Below, piece after piece: positions 1 through 7,985 of a DNA stretch of 64,000 nucleotides. A program made the position numbers and the translations under genes. The notes beneath the pieces are model-generated. The model was not told where the DNA came from, made no database searches, and saw only the letters and a list, made by a program, of their open reading frames with translations. The number at the start of each line of letters is the position of its first letter. The first letter of the stretch is position 1. Origin of the DNA: RYN-122 sp963761655 (GTDB lineage: Bacteria > Actinomycetota > Actinomycetes > Mycobacteriales > SCTD01); contig CAVXHI010000011.1 in NCBI GenBank assembly GCA_963761655.1, positions 310,001 through 374,000 of the forward strand, read 5' to 3'.

Positions 1-39
1 GCAGGCGGCGTGCGGGCTGCGTCATGACGCGGACTCCGG

Positions 40-67
40 AGGTCGGACGAGGGAGGTCGGACGAGGG
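40..67. repeat. 2 x 14-bp tandem repeat
   Basis: The 14-mer AGGTCGGACGAGGG occurs twice head to tail just downstream of the first lipoprotein gene's stop codon. It does not form a hairpin and I see no coding role. Bases 1-115 hold no other feature I can support. Confidence 0.6.
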
Positions 68-115
68 AGGAGAGCGGCGGGCCGGCAGACGTGCGACGTC
101 GCTGCCGGACCCCTG

Positions 116-1726
116 CTACCGGCGGGCGAAGGCCGTGACCGCAGGCCCGACGTACTTCAGGCAGCTGCAGGTGTCGAACCACTGCAGGTCGCGCGCGGCT
201 CCCGGCAGGAACAGGGTCGAGGAGCTGAGCCCGTTGCCGAAGGCGAACGCGACCCGCAGGTCCTTGCCGCCGCGCGAGACACCGTCGAACAGCTGCAGCC
301 CGCTGAAGCCGCCGCTGGTCTTCGCGCTGTCGGCGATCAGGCGGATGCCGTCGCAGAACGCGAAGGCGACCGTCTCGGCGAGCCGCTTGCCCTGGAAGCT
401 CTGCTTGGCCTTGGCGAACAGGCTGTCGCACTCCTTCTCGCCGGCGGTCTCGACGTCGTTGCTGTCGTTGACGTCGAACGACGGCGACCAGCCGACGCCC
501 ATCGCGCCGGTGTTCTGGCCGCGCGGGGACACGCCCTCGAGGAACGCCTGCGGCGCGTTGAGGGTGTGGATGCCGTAGCGCGGGCGGTAGTTCTGGCTGG
601 AGGCCGACAGCTGGAAGGCGACGAGGTCGGAGTTCGTCGAGATGACGTGGGTGACGCCGTTGCCGGCGAACTGCAGGACCGCGCCGCTGAAGTCCCCGCT
701 GGCCGCGAACACCGCGGGGCGACCCTGGCCACCGGCCTCGAGGGCCTTGCTGACCAGCACCCCGACCCGCTTGCCGACGTCGGTGGTGTCGGTGAGGACC
801 CCGACCTTGACCGGGCTGCTGCCCTTCGCGCCGAGACGGGGGTCCCAGCCGGTGAAGTAGCCCTGGGCCTTCAGCCGGGACACGAGCACGGGCGCGAGGA
901 CGTCCCACGTGGGCGCGACCGACTGGTAGAAGTACGGCGCCAGGTCGTCGCCGACCTTCTTGTCGACCCCCTGCACCGACGCGCTGAACAGCGGGATCTT
1001 CGCCTTGGCCATGCAGGCCCGGAAGCTGGGGACGTCCATCAGGGTCACCGGGTTGATGAGGGCGATGACCGGCCGGTCCTGGCTGAAGTAGGTGCAGGCC
1101 GCCGCGCCCGCGGTGTTGGGGTCCTGGGCCGTCGCGGCCGTCTTCTGGTCCCGGAACACGATCTTGACCTGCCGGCCGAGGACGCCGCCCTGCCGGTTCA
1201 CCTCGGCGGCGACCGCGAGGGCGTCCGCCTCCTGGTCACCGGTCTGGAGCCCCTTGGCCCCCGCCGCCGCGAACGCGGCCTCGGCGTCCTTCTGGGTGGC
1301 GATCCCGATGTAGACGAACTTCTCGTCCCAGCCGCGGCCCTTCGGCGCCAGCTGACCTGCTGCCCGGGGCGCGGCGCCGGGGCCTGCCGCTCCCGCGCCC
1401 GACGGCCCTCCCCCGACGGTCCCGGCCGGTCCGCGACCCGTCGCCCCGGAGGTGCCCCCGGTCGCGGTGCCGCCCCCGACCGCGGGGCCGCCGACGACGC
1501 CGGACGCCGTCCCGTCCCCGGGTGTGCCGACAGCGGTCCCCGGTCCCCCGTCGACGACGCCCGGCACCGCTCCCGTGCCGCCGGCGCCGGCCAGCCCGTC
1601 GCCCGTCCCGGTCCCGAGGGCCACTTCGCCGCCGGTCTGGACGGTGCTCCCGCAGGCGGTCAGGGCGACGGCGAGACCCGCGGCGAGGACGAGGGAGCGC
1701 ATGCCTGTGAGGGTGCTCGGGGTCAT
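116..1726 (-). CDS. Orphan substrate-binding lipoprotein, branched-chain amino acid type (copy 1)
   Basis: Extracytoplasmic solute-binding lipoprotein, 536 aa. A signal peptide ends in the lipobox LTAC (Cys25), so it should be lipid-anchored outside the membrane. Residues about 27-125 are a Gly/Ala/Thr/Pro-rich low-complexity tether; the folded part starts near FVYIGIATQKDAE and looks like a type I periplasmic-binding fold (family knowledge). The C-terminus has a CSC motif. A second copy lies at 3206-4885 and an SGNH hydrolase gene sits between them. No permease or ATPase gene is adjacent, so the ligand and partner transporter are unknown, and a sensing or scavenging role is equally possible. 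The start could also be the internal ATG at 1702, which leaves a very short n-region. Confidence 0.85.
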   Translation of the reverse strand: MTPSTLTGMRSLVLAAGLAVALTACGSTVQTGGEVALGTGTGDGLAGAGGTGAVPGVVDGGPGTAVGTPGDGTASGVVGGPAVGGGTATGGTSGATGRGPAGTVGGGPSGAGAAGPGAAPRAAGQLAPKGRGWDEKFVYIGIATQKDAEAAFAAAGAKGLQTGDQEADALAVAAEVNRQGGVLGRQVKIVFRDQKTAATAQDPNTAGAAACTYFSQDRPVIALINPVTLMDVPSFRACMAKAKIPLFSASVQGVDKKVGDDLAPYFYQSVAPTWDVLAPVLVSRLKAQGYFTGWDPRLGAKGSSPVKVGVLTDTTDVGKRVGVLVSKALEAGGQGRPAVFAASGDFSGAVLQFAGNGVTHVISTNSDLVAFQLSASSQNYRPRYGIHTLNAPQAFLEGVSPRGQNTGAMGVGWSPSFDVNDSNDVETAGEKECDSLFAKAKQSFQGKRLAETVAFAFCDGIRLIADSAKTSGGFSGLQLFDGVSRGGKDLRVAFAFGNGLSSSTLFLPGAARDLQWFDTCSCLKYVGPAVTAFARR

Positions 1727-1871
1727 GGTGCGAAGGGTGCGGCCCCTGCGGCAGGCGCGTCTACGGCGACTGCCCGCACCCGGACCCGTCCCCTGTGTGC
1801 GGTCTCACCACCGACAGCACCCGGCCCTCGCCCTGCGCAGCTCCTCGTCCGCTCGTCTCCTCAGCAGGGAG

Positions 1872-3146
1872 TCACCGGAGTGCGTCCAGCGGCACGGCTG
1901 CAGCGATCCGGCGGTAGCCCTCGCCGTTCGGGTGCACCCCGTCCCCGCTGTCGAGGGCGGGCGCGATCCGGTCAGGCTGCCCAGGATCGCGGACGACCGC
2001 GTCGAAGTCGAGACTGCGATCGCAGGCCCCACCGCAGTCCCCGCCCTGACGGACCCAGCGGTTGACCTCGGCCCGCGCCGCGTTCTGAACAGCGGTGTAC
2101 TGCGCGCGGGGCGTGATGGTGGAGAAGAGGACCCGGACCCCGGCAGCACGGGCCTGTCGGGCCGTCGACCTGTAGGCAGCCAGGATCTGTGCCGCCCCGC
2201 ACCCGTCACCGAGGTCGTTGGTGCCGGCGTACACGAGGAGCGTGGACACTCCGGGGAGCGAGAGCGAGTCGTGGGCCACCCGCTCCTCGACGGCCGGTCC
2301 GACCCCGGGCGGAGCGCAGACGGTGGCCGCCGTGGTGCCGCCGAGCCCGTTGTTGACGACGCTGAGACGACGATCCGCGGGGAGTGCCTGGAGCCTGCGG
2401 CTGAGCTGCGAGGGCCAGTCCTGGTGCCGGTCAGCGAGCGTCCCGAAGCCGTCGACCACCGACCCGCCGGTCGTGGCCACGACGCCGCGCAGTCTCGAGG
2501 AGCGCACGTCGACGCCGCTCAGCACCAGAGTGCTGGTCGTGCGCTGCGAGTAGGCGTGCCCGCTCGTGTCGCGGGTGTGGTCGCCGCTGCCCGGCGGGGC
2601 GACCCAGGACGTGACGAACGAGGCGCCGTGGGACGGAGCCGTCGGTGTCGACGCGACGTGCAGGCTCACGGCCAGGTCCTGCCCAGCGGTCACGGCCAGC
2701 GGGACGGGGTCGCTGACGACGGTGCCTCCTGCAGGGATGGTCACCGACGACGTACCGCCGAACGTGACGCGGAGCGGTGTGACGACGTCGGCCCGCGCGG
2801 CCCGACGTCCGACCGTCGTCCTCAGCACCAGGAGGGGCAGAGTCCCGGACGGTGTGAGGGAAGCGCCGTAGCGGTTCGACAGGTGCAGACGTACGGACGA
2901 GCCGGCGGCCGAGACCCGGACCACGTCCCGCACCGACTGGTCGTGGAGCGGTCCCGGACCCCGGCCGCCAGCGGCCGGGTCGGCCGCGGCAGCCGCCGGC
3001 ACGGACTGGGAGCGTGCCCACGCCGAGAACCAACGGCCCCGGTCGTCGTCCGTCGCAGCCGAGGAGACGGGCGCGGAGAGCAGCCAACCGAGCAGGGCTG
3101 TCAGCGCCAGGAGTCGCAGGACGGTGCCCGGACCTGGGACGGGCAC
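1872..3146 (-). CDS. Secreted SGNH/GDSL-type hydrolase with variant block I
   Basis: Predicted secreted esterase or lipase-like enzyme, 424 aa from a GTG start placed just before a signal peptide (LRLLALTALLGWLLSAPVSSAA region is hydrophobic and ends at a likely signal peptidase site). An N-terminal beta-rich domain (WFSAWARSQS, VRLHLSNRYG) precedes the SGNH domain, as in actinobacterial two-domain members. Block II (NNGLGGTTA), block III (YAGTND) and the C-terminal D-x-x-H (DGVHPNGEGY) are present. Block I reads TGGSVVDG where the family usually has GDS, so the nucleophile Ser is kept but the Asp is Gly. The frame stays open much further upstream, but there it only shadows the next gene. Substrate unknown. 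Confidence 0.8.
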   Translation of the reverse strand: MPVPGPGTVLRLLALTALLGWLLSAPVSSAATDDDRGRWFSAWARSQSVPAAAAADPAAGGRGPGPLHDQSVRDVVRVSAAGSSVRLHLSNRYGASLTPSGTLPLLVLRTTVGRRAARADVVTPLRVTFGGTSSVTIPAGGTVVSDPVPLAVTAGQDLAVSLHVASTPTAPSHGASFVTSWVAPPGSGDHTRDTSGHAYSQRTTSTLVLSGVDVRSSRLRGVVATTGGSVVDGFGTLADRHQDWPSQLSRRLQALPADRRLSVVNNGLGGTTAATVCAPPGVGPAVEERVAHDSLSLPGVSTLLVYAGTNDLGDGCGAAQILAAYRSTARQARAAGVRVLFSTITPRAQYTAVQNAARAEVNRWVRQGGDCGGACDRSLDFDAVVRDPGQPDRIAPALDSGDGVHPNGEGYRRIAAAVPLDALR

Positions 3147-3205
3147 CTCGCGTCCTGAGGGTCTGGCCCCCGCGGCGCTGCTGCCGGGGTCCCGGCGACG
3201 ACCGC

Positions 3206-4885
3206 TCACAGGCGGGCCGTGCCGGAGCGGTAGGTGACGCACCGGCAGGCGTCGTCCCAGCCGAGGTCGCGGACGGTGCCGGGGACGAAGAGGCGGTCGG
3301 CGGACAGGCCGCTGCTGAAGCCGACGGCGGTCGCGAACGACGGCCCGACCTTGCTCAGGCCGGCGTAGACGGCTGCCGGGGAGAAGCCGCCGCCGGCCTC
3401 GGCGCCCTGATCGACCAGGTTGCCGAAGTCGCACAGCGCCGTGGCGTACGACTCCGCCAGCCGCTTGCCGGAGAAGGACTGCCGGGCCTTGCCCATCACG
3501 GCCACGCAGGTCCTGCGCGACGGCGAGGCGCCCGGGTCCTTGGCGGCCGAGACGTCGAACGTCGGCATCCAGCCGACGCCCAGGGCGCCGTTGTTCGCTC
3601 CCGCAGGCGTCAGGGACGACTCGAGGTTGTTCGCGGGTGCGTTGTACGTCGTGATGCCGTAGCGGGGTCGGTAGCCCTGGCCGTTGGCCGCGGTCTGGAA
3701 CGCCGTCAGCTCGACGTCCGTGACGATCACGTGGGTGATGCCGTTGCCGGCGAAGTAGTTGACCGAGGCCTGCTGGCCGTCGCTGGCCTGGTTGTACTGG
3801 TAGACCAGCGCCCCCTTGCTGCCGCCCGCGGCGAGCACCTTCTGCAGCGTCTTGCCGATGCGCGTCCCGACGTCGGTGCCGTCCACGAGGATGCCGACCT
3901 TGGCCGTGCCGGGGCCGGCGGTGCCGGTGCGGACGTTCCAGCCGCCGAACCAGCCCTGCGCCTTCAGGCGCTGGACGAGCACCGGGGCGAGGGCGTCCCA
4001 GGAGACGGCGATGGACTGGTAGAAGTGCGGCGCCAGCGCTCGCCCCGCGGTGTCGTCCACGGTCTTGACCCCGGCGCTGAACAGCGGGATGCCCGCCTTG
4101 GCCAGGCAGGCCCGGAAGGGCGGGTAGTCCATGACGGTCACGACGTTGAAGACGGCCAGGACCCGCTCGTCCTCGGCGAAGTAGGTGCAGGCAGCGGCCC
4201 CGGTCCCGTTGGGGTCGCTCGCGGTGGCCAGCGTCGGCTGGTCCCGGAACACCAGCACGACCTTGCGTCCGAGGATCCCGCCCCTGGCGTTGAGGTCGGC
4301 CGCGACGGCCTTGGCCTGGGCCTCGGTGTCGCCCGGGTCGACCCCGCCCCCGAACCTCGCGAAGACCTCCTTCGCGTCCTTCTGTGTGATGACGCCCAGG
4401 TAGACGTTCTTCGCGTCCCAGCCCGGGCCCTTCTCCGGCACGGCGCCGGCTGCCACCGGTCGCCCGGCCCCCGCGGGAGCGCCCGCCACCGGACCGGCCG
4501 GGACACCACCGGCCTGCGAGCGCGGTCCGGCCGGCCGCGCCACTCCCCCCGCAGCGGGCCCGGCGAGGCCGGAGCCTCCGCCGGCCGTCCCGCCGGAGAC
4601 GGTGGACGGGTCGGCCGGAGCGCCGTCCGTCCCGGTCCCCGCCTCCTGCTGGAGGACGTCGCCACCGGCGCCGAGCGCCGTGGTCGCTCCCGAGCCGGGA
4701 CCCGACAGCGCCTGCTGCTGGTCCACGGGGACCGTGCTGCCGCAGGCCGTGAGGGCGAGTGCCACGAGGCCTGCGAGCAGGGCGGGCCGGGCAGCGCGGC
4801 GGCGGCGGACGGGGACGGTGGCGGAGGAGCGCCCACGACGGCGGGAGGGAGTCACAGGACGAGGGTCGCGACGTCGTGCGGTCAC
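3206..4885 (-). CDS. Orphan substrate-binding lipoprotein, branched-chain amino acid type (copy 2)
   Basis: Paralogue of the protein at 116-1726, 559 aa. I chose the GTG at 4885 because GGAAGGA lies 11 nt upstream; a TTG at 4930 would add 15 residues. An Arg-rich n-region leads to the lipobox LTAC and then a long Gly/Ala/Pro/Thr-rich tether. The binding domain starts near NVYLGVITQKDA and matches copy 1 through most of its length (for example CTYF, LINPVT/FNVVT and RPRYGI segments). The C-terminus carries CRC where copy 1 has CSC. No ABC permease or ATPase is nearby. It diverges from a TetR gene whose promoter and operator lie in the 179-bp gap, so that regulator may also control this gene (inference). 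Confidence 0.85.
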   Translation of the reverse strand: MTARRRDPRPVTPSRRRGRSSATVPVRRRRAARPALLAGLVALALTACGSTVPVDQQQALSGPGSGATTALGAGGDVLQQEAGTGTDGAPADPSTVSGGTAGGGSGLAGPAAGGVARPAGPRSQAGGVPAGPVAGAPAGAGRPVAAGAVPEKGPGWDAKNVYLGVITQKDAKEVFARFGGGVDPGDTEAQAKAVAADLNARGGILGRKVVLVFRDQPTLATASDPNGTGAAACTYFAEDERVLAVFNVVTVMDYPPFRACLAKAGIPLFSAGVKTVDDTAGRALAPHFYQSIAVSWDALAPVLVQRLKAQGWFGGWNVRTGTAGPGTAKVGILVDGTDVGTRIGKTLQKVLAAGGSKGALVYQYNQASDGQQASVNYFAGNGITHVIVTDVELTAFQTAANGQGYRPRYGITTYNAPANNLESSLTPAGANNGALGVGWMPTFDVSAAKDPGASPSRRTCVAVMGKARQSFSGKRLAESYATALCDFGNLVDQGAEAGGGFSPAAVYAGLSKVGPSFATAVGFSSGLSADRLFVPGTVRDLGWDDACRCVTYRSGTARL

Positions 4886-4954
4886 AGCAATGGTGGTCCT
4901 TCCCGGCGCTGCGGAGGCGGTGTGGAGCAACGCCCCAGACTTGCCGCACCCCCC

Positions 4955-4983
4955 TTGACGCGCCGAAGTCTACGCCGCAGACT
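4955..4983 (+). promoter_or_regulatory. tetR promoter with overlapping 17-bp operator
   Basis: A -35-like TTGACG (4955-4960) and a -10-like CAGACT (4978-4983) are 17 bp apart and point to the TetR gene. The near-perfect palindrome AGTCTACGCCGCAGACT (4967-4983; mismatched only at the pair flanking the central CGCCG) covers the spacer and -10. An outer AGACTT at 4937-4942 is inverted relative to AAGTCT at 4966-4971. This placement predicts autorepression and possibly control of the divergent lipoprotein gene. Confidence 0.55.
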
Positions 4984-5064
4984 CCTCGCGCTCCGTGGCG
5001 CTGGACGGCGCACGTAGCCTCGCCCTGCACGCCCCGCGAGGGGCCCCGCGGAGCTGGAGGCGAC

Positions 5065-5727
5065 ATGCCCGGGACGACGCGGCGCCGGACGACCGCCACC
5101 GGACAGCCGGACGGCAGCCGACGCCGCGAGTACCACGCGGGGCTGACCCGACAGGTCGTCGTCGCGGCGGCCGTGGACCTCCTGCGGGCCGAGGGCGCGG
5201 CGCCCTTCAGCCTGCGCCGGCTCGCCGTGCAGCTCGACGTCGACACCATGGCGCTCTACAAGCACGTCCGGAACAAGGACGACCTGCTCGGCGCCGCGCT
5301 CGCCCTCGCCTTCCAGGACGCCCGCCCGGCCGGCGAGGGCGCCTGGTGGGAGCAGGTCAGCAGCATCTTCAGCGAGCACCGCCGGGTGGTCCACGCCGAG
5401 CCCTGGGCCCTCACCGTGCTTCTGAGCCACGGCACGACGAGCGCCGAGCCCTGGGCGGGCGTGGACGAGGCGCTCGCCCTGCTGCAGCCGCACCTCGGCG
5501 CTGCGGGCGCCGCCAGGTGGATGCGCTGGCTCGCGGCCTTCACCAACGGGTTCCTGCTCGCCGAGCCGGCGCTGACCGGTGCGGTCGAGGTCGAGCGGGT
5601 CCGGGCGGCGCACCCGCGCGTGGTGGAGGCAGCCGCCCGGAACGCGCAGTCGGGCGACAGTGACTTCAGCTCCGGCCTCGCGCTCCTGGTCGAGGCCATG
5701 CGTGCCGAGGGTGCCGCCCGCGCCTGA
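5065..5727 (+). CDS. TetR-family transcriptional regulator
   Basis: DNA-binding regulator, 220 aa. ATG at 5065 follows GGAGG at a normal distance. The N-terminal helix-turn-helix is clear (FSLRRLAVQLDVDTMALYKH, roughly residues 50-70). The C-terminal part resembles the TetR_C domain of tetracycline-repressor-like proteins, with ALTVLL and a helix-rich ligand-binding region. It diverges from the copy 2 substrate-binding lipoprotein and its own promoter holds a 17-bp palindrome at 4967-4983, so autoregulation is likely. Effector unknown. Confidence 0.9.
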   Translation: MPGTTRRRTTATGQPDGSRRREYHAGLTRQVVVAAAVDLLRAEGAAPFSLRRLAVQLDVDTMALYKHVRNKDDLLGAALALAFQDARPAGEGAWWEQVSSIFSEHRRVVHAEPWALTVLLSHGTTSAEPWAGVDEALALLQPHLGAAGAARWMRWLAAFTNGFLLAEPALTGAVEVERVRAAHPRVVEAAARNAQSGDSDFSSGLALLVEAMRAEGAARA

Positions 5728-5779
5728 CGAGGTGACCGGCCGCGGGCGTCGTCCCGGTAGGCCGGAGCGCGGACGGGCG

Positions 5780-5785
5780 CAGACT
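5780..5785 (+). promoter_or_regulatory. -10 box of a probable leaderless DUF427 transcript
   Basis: CAGACT lies 6 nt before the ATG at 5792, with no Shine-Dalgarno sequence between. This is the same arrangement as several other genes in the window. No convincing -35 is visible. Confidence 0.35.
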
Positions 5786-5791
5786 GCACGC

Positions 5792-6076
5792 ATGACGACA
5801 GCGACCTGGAACGGCACCGTCCTGGCCCAGAGCGACGACACCGTCGTCGTCGAGGGCAACCACTACTTCCCGCGCTCGGCGGTCCGGGCGGACCTGCTGC
5901 GCCCGTCGTCGACGACGAGCGTGTGCCCCTGGAAGGGCACGGCCTCCTACGAGTCGGTCGAGGTCGACGGGCAGGTCAACGCCGACGCCGCCTGGTACTA
6001 CCCGGCGCCGAAGGACGCGGCGGCGGAGATCCGCGACCACGTGGCCTTCTGGAAGGGCGTGACGATCGAGCCGTGA
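5792..6076 (+). CDS. DUF427 protein, short form
   Basis: Small cytoplasmic protein of 94 aa, the size of a single DUF427 domain. Recognisable family features are the WNGTVLAQSDDTVVVEGNHYF opening (first 20 residues form paired strands), the CPWKGTASYESV motif and NADAAWYYP. The biochemical function of the family is not established. No RBS is visible and the start is probably leaderless. A second, longer DUF427 protein is encoded at 42658-43155. Confidence 0.85.
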   Translation: MTTATWNGTVLAQSDDTVVVEGNHYFPRSAVRADLLRPSSTTSVCPWKGTASYESVEVDGQVNADAAWYYPAPKDAAAEIRDHVAFWKGVTIEP

Positions 6077-6112
6077 CGCGACCGCCTCGACCGACGTCCC
6101 CACGGACAGCGG

Positions 6113-7318
6113 TCAGAGGTTGCCGCGGCGCTCCTGCTCGCGCTCGATCGCCTGGAACAGCGCCTGGAAGTTCCCCTTGCCGAACCCGAGCGAGCCGTGC
6201 CGCTCGATCAGCTCGAAGAACACCGTGGGGCGGTCGCCGACCGGCTTCGTGAAGATCTGCAGCAGGTAGCCGTCCTCGTCACGGTCGACCAGGATGCCGC
6301 GTGCCTGCAGCTCCTCGACCGGCACCCGCACGGTCCCGATGCGTGCCCGCAGCTCCGGGTCGGAGTAGTAGGAGTCCGGCGTCTCCAGGAACTCCACGCC
6401 CTCGGCACGCAGCACGTCGACCGCCCGCAGGATGTCGTTCGTCGCGAGCGCCAGGTGCTGGGCACCCGGGCCGCCGTAGAAGGCGAGGTACTCGTCGATC
6501 TGCGACAGCCGCTTGCCGGCCGCCGGCTCGTTGAGCGGGAACTTCACCCGGTGGTTGCCGCTGGCGACCACCTTGCTCATCAGCGCGGAGTACTCGGTGG
6601 CGATGTCGTCGCCGATGAACTCGGCCATGTTCGTGAAGCCCATGACGCGACGGTAGAAGTCGACCCAGCGCTCCATCTGCCCGAGCTCGACGTTGCCCAC
6701 CACGTGGTCGAGCGCCTGGAACACCCGCTTCGGGGCACCCGAGCGCTTGACGAAGGACGACGTCCGCTCCACGTACCCGGGCAGGTACGGACCGCCGTAT
6801 GCGTCCCGCTGGACGAGGGTGTGCCGCGTGTCGCCGTAGGTGGCGATCGCGGCCGTCCGCACCGTGCCGTGCTCGTCGCTGACGTCGTGCGGCTCCTCCA
6901 GGACGACAGCACCCTGGGCCCGGGCGTGCGCGATGCAGCGGTCCACGTCGGGCACCTGCAGGGCGATGTCGACGATGCCGTCGCCGTGCCGGCGGTGGTG
7001 GTCGGCGAGCGGGCTGTCGGGGGCGACGGCCCCCTGGACGACGAAGCGGACCCCTCCGCTGCGCAGGACGTACGACGCGGAGTCGCGCCGCCCGGTCTCG
7101 GGGCCGGCGTAGGCGACGAGCTCCATGCCGAAGGCGGACTGGAAGAAGTGCGCGGTCTGCAGGGCGTTGCCCACGACCCAGACGACGGCGTCCCAGCCCG
7201 TGACCGGGAACGGGTCGGTGGCGGGGTCGTGCTGCACCAGCCCGACGAGCTGGGTGAGCTGCTCGAGGTCCAGGCCGGCGAGGGCCTCCTGGTCGGTCAG
7301 CGTCTGCAGGGTGGTCAT
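6113..7318 (-). CDS. hppD: 4-hydroxyphenylpyruvate dioxygenase
   Basis: Converts 4-hydroxyphenylpyruvate and O2 to homogentisate and CO2, the committed step of tyrosine catabolism; cytoplasmic, Fe(II)-dependent. The 401-aa protein has two vicinal-oxygen-chelate halves (about residues 40-165 and 200-375). The iron ligands expected for the family are visible: His205 (LDHVVGN), His288 (QHLALATND) and Glu369 (FFELIER). The start is the ATG at 7318 (MTTLQT), and an upstream in-frame start at 7336 is less likely. It diverges from an Lrp-type regulator, and hmgA and fahA follow on the other strand, so homogentisate is passed on locally. Confidence 0.95.
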   Translation of the reverse strand: MTTLQTLTDQEALAGLDLEQLTQLVGLVQHDPATDPFPVTGWDAVVWVVGNALQTAHFFQSAFGMELVAYAGPETGRRDSASYVLRSGGVRFVVQGAVAPDSPLADHHRRHGDGIVDIALQVPDVDRCIAHARAQGAVVLEEPHDVSDEHGTVRTAAIATYGDTRHTLVQRDAYGGPYLPGYVERTSSFVKRSGAPKRVFQALDHVVGNVELGQMERWVDFYRRVMGFTNMAEFIGDDIATEYSALMSKVVASGNHRVKFPLNEPAAGKRLSQIDEYLAFYGGPGAQHLALATNDILRAVDVLRAEGVEFLETPDSYYSDPELRARIGTVRVPVEELQARGILVDRDEDGYLLQIFTKPVGDRPTVFFELIERHGSLGFGKGNFQALFQAIEREQERRGNL

Positions 7319-7440
7319 GCGGCCAGCCCAGCGCACAGGGGGGTCCGGCGTCGAGGGCGGTGCCGGCAGGTGGACGGTCTGCCATGCTGACCGCCGCAGA
7401 CCGGCGCGGGAGCTGGGCGCAGAGCACAGTCGGAGGCCTC

Positions 7441-7947
7441 GTGCACGTGCTCGACGCCCTGGACGTGACCCTGCTGCGCGCCCTCACCGAGAACCCCCGC
7501 GCGGGCGCCCTCGAGCTGTCCCGGCTGGCGGGGGTCGCCCGGGCCACGGTCCAGGCGCGGGTGTCCCGGCTGGAGCAGGCCGGTGTCGTCACCGGGTACG
7601 GGCCCGACGTCGACCTGGCCGCGGCCGGGCACCCGGTGCAGGCGTTCGTGACCCTCGAGATCGCGCAGGGCGCCCTGGACGCCGTGCGCTCCGACCTCGA
7701 GGCCGTCCCGGGGGTGCTCGAGGCGTACGCGACCACCGGCACCGGCGACGTCTGGTGCCGCGTCGCCGCGACCTCGCACGAGCACCTGCAGCAGACCCTG
7801 CTGGCGCTCAGCGGCTCGACGTCGGTGGCGCGGTCGGTCAGCGTCGTCGTGCTGTCGACGGTCGTGGCTCCGCGCGTGCTGCCCCTGCTCGAGGAGGCCG
7901 TGGACGCCGCGCCCCGGCGGACGACCCGGGCGCCGCGCTACCGCTGA
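7441..7947 (+). CDS. Lrp/AsnC-family regulator
   Basis: Transcriptional regulator of about 168 aa with an N-terminal winged helix-turn-helix (ELSRLAGVARATVQARVSRL) and a C-terminal RAM-type ligand domain. GGAGG at 7432-7436 favours GTG at 7441 (or 7447); an ATG at 7384 would add 19 residues but lacks an RBS. Its position between divergent hppD and downstream hmgA-fahA strongly suggests it controls homogentisate metabolism, with an aromatic amino acid or related acid as effector (inference). Confidence 0.88.
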   Translation: MHVLDALDVTLLRALTENPRAGALELSRLAGVARATVQARVSRLEQAGVVTGYGPDVDLAAAGHPVQAFVTLEIAQGALDAVRSDLEAVPGVLEAYATTGTGDVWCRVAATSHEHLQQTLLALSGSTSVARSVSVVVLSTVVAPRVLPLLEEAVDAAPRRTTRAPRYR

Positions 7948-7985
7948 CCCTTGCGCCGTGCCCGCCCGGCGTCCTCTACTGCGGC

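Noticed and set aside
3147..5249. N-terminal extension of the SGNH hydrolase frame
   Set aside because: It overlaps the second binding-protein gene in another frame, and the signal peptide marks the true start at 3146.
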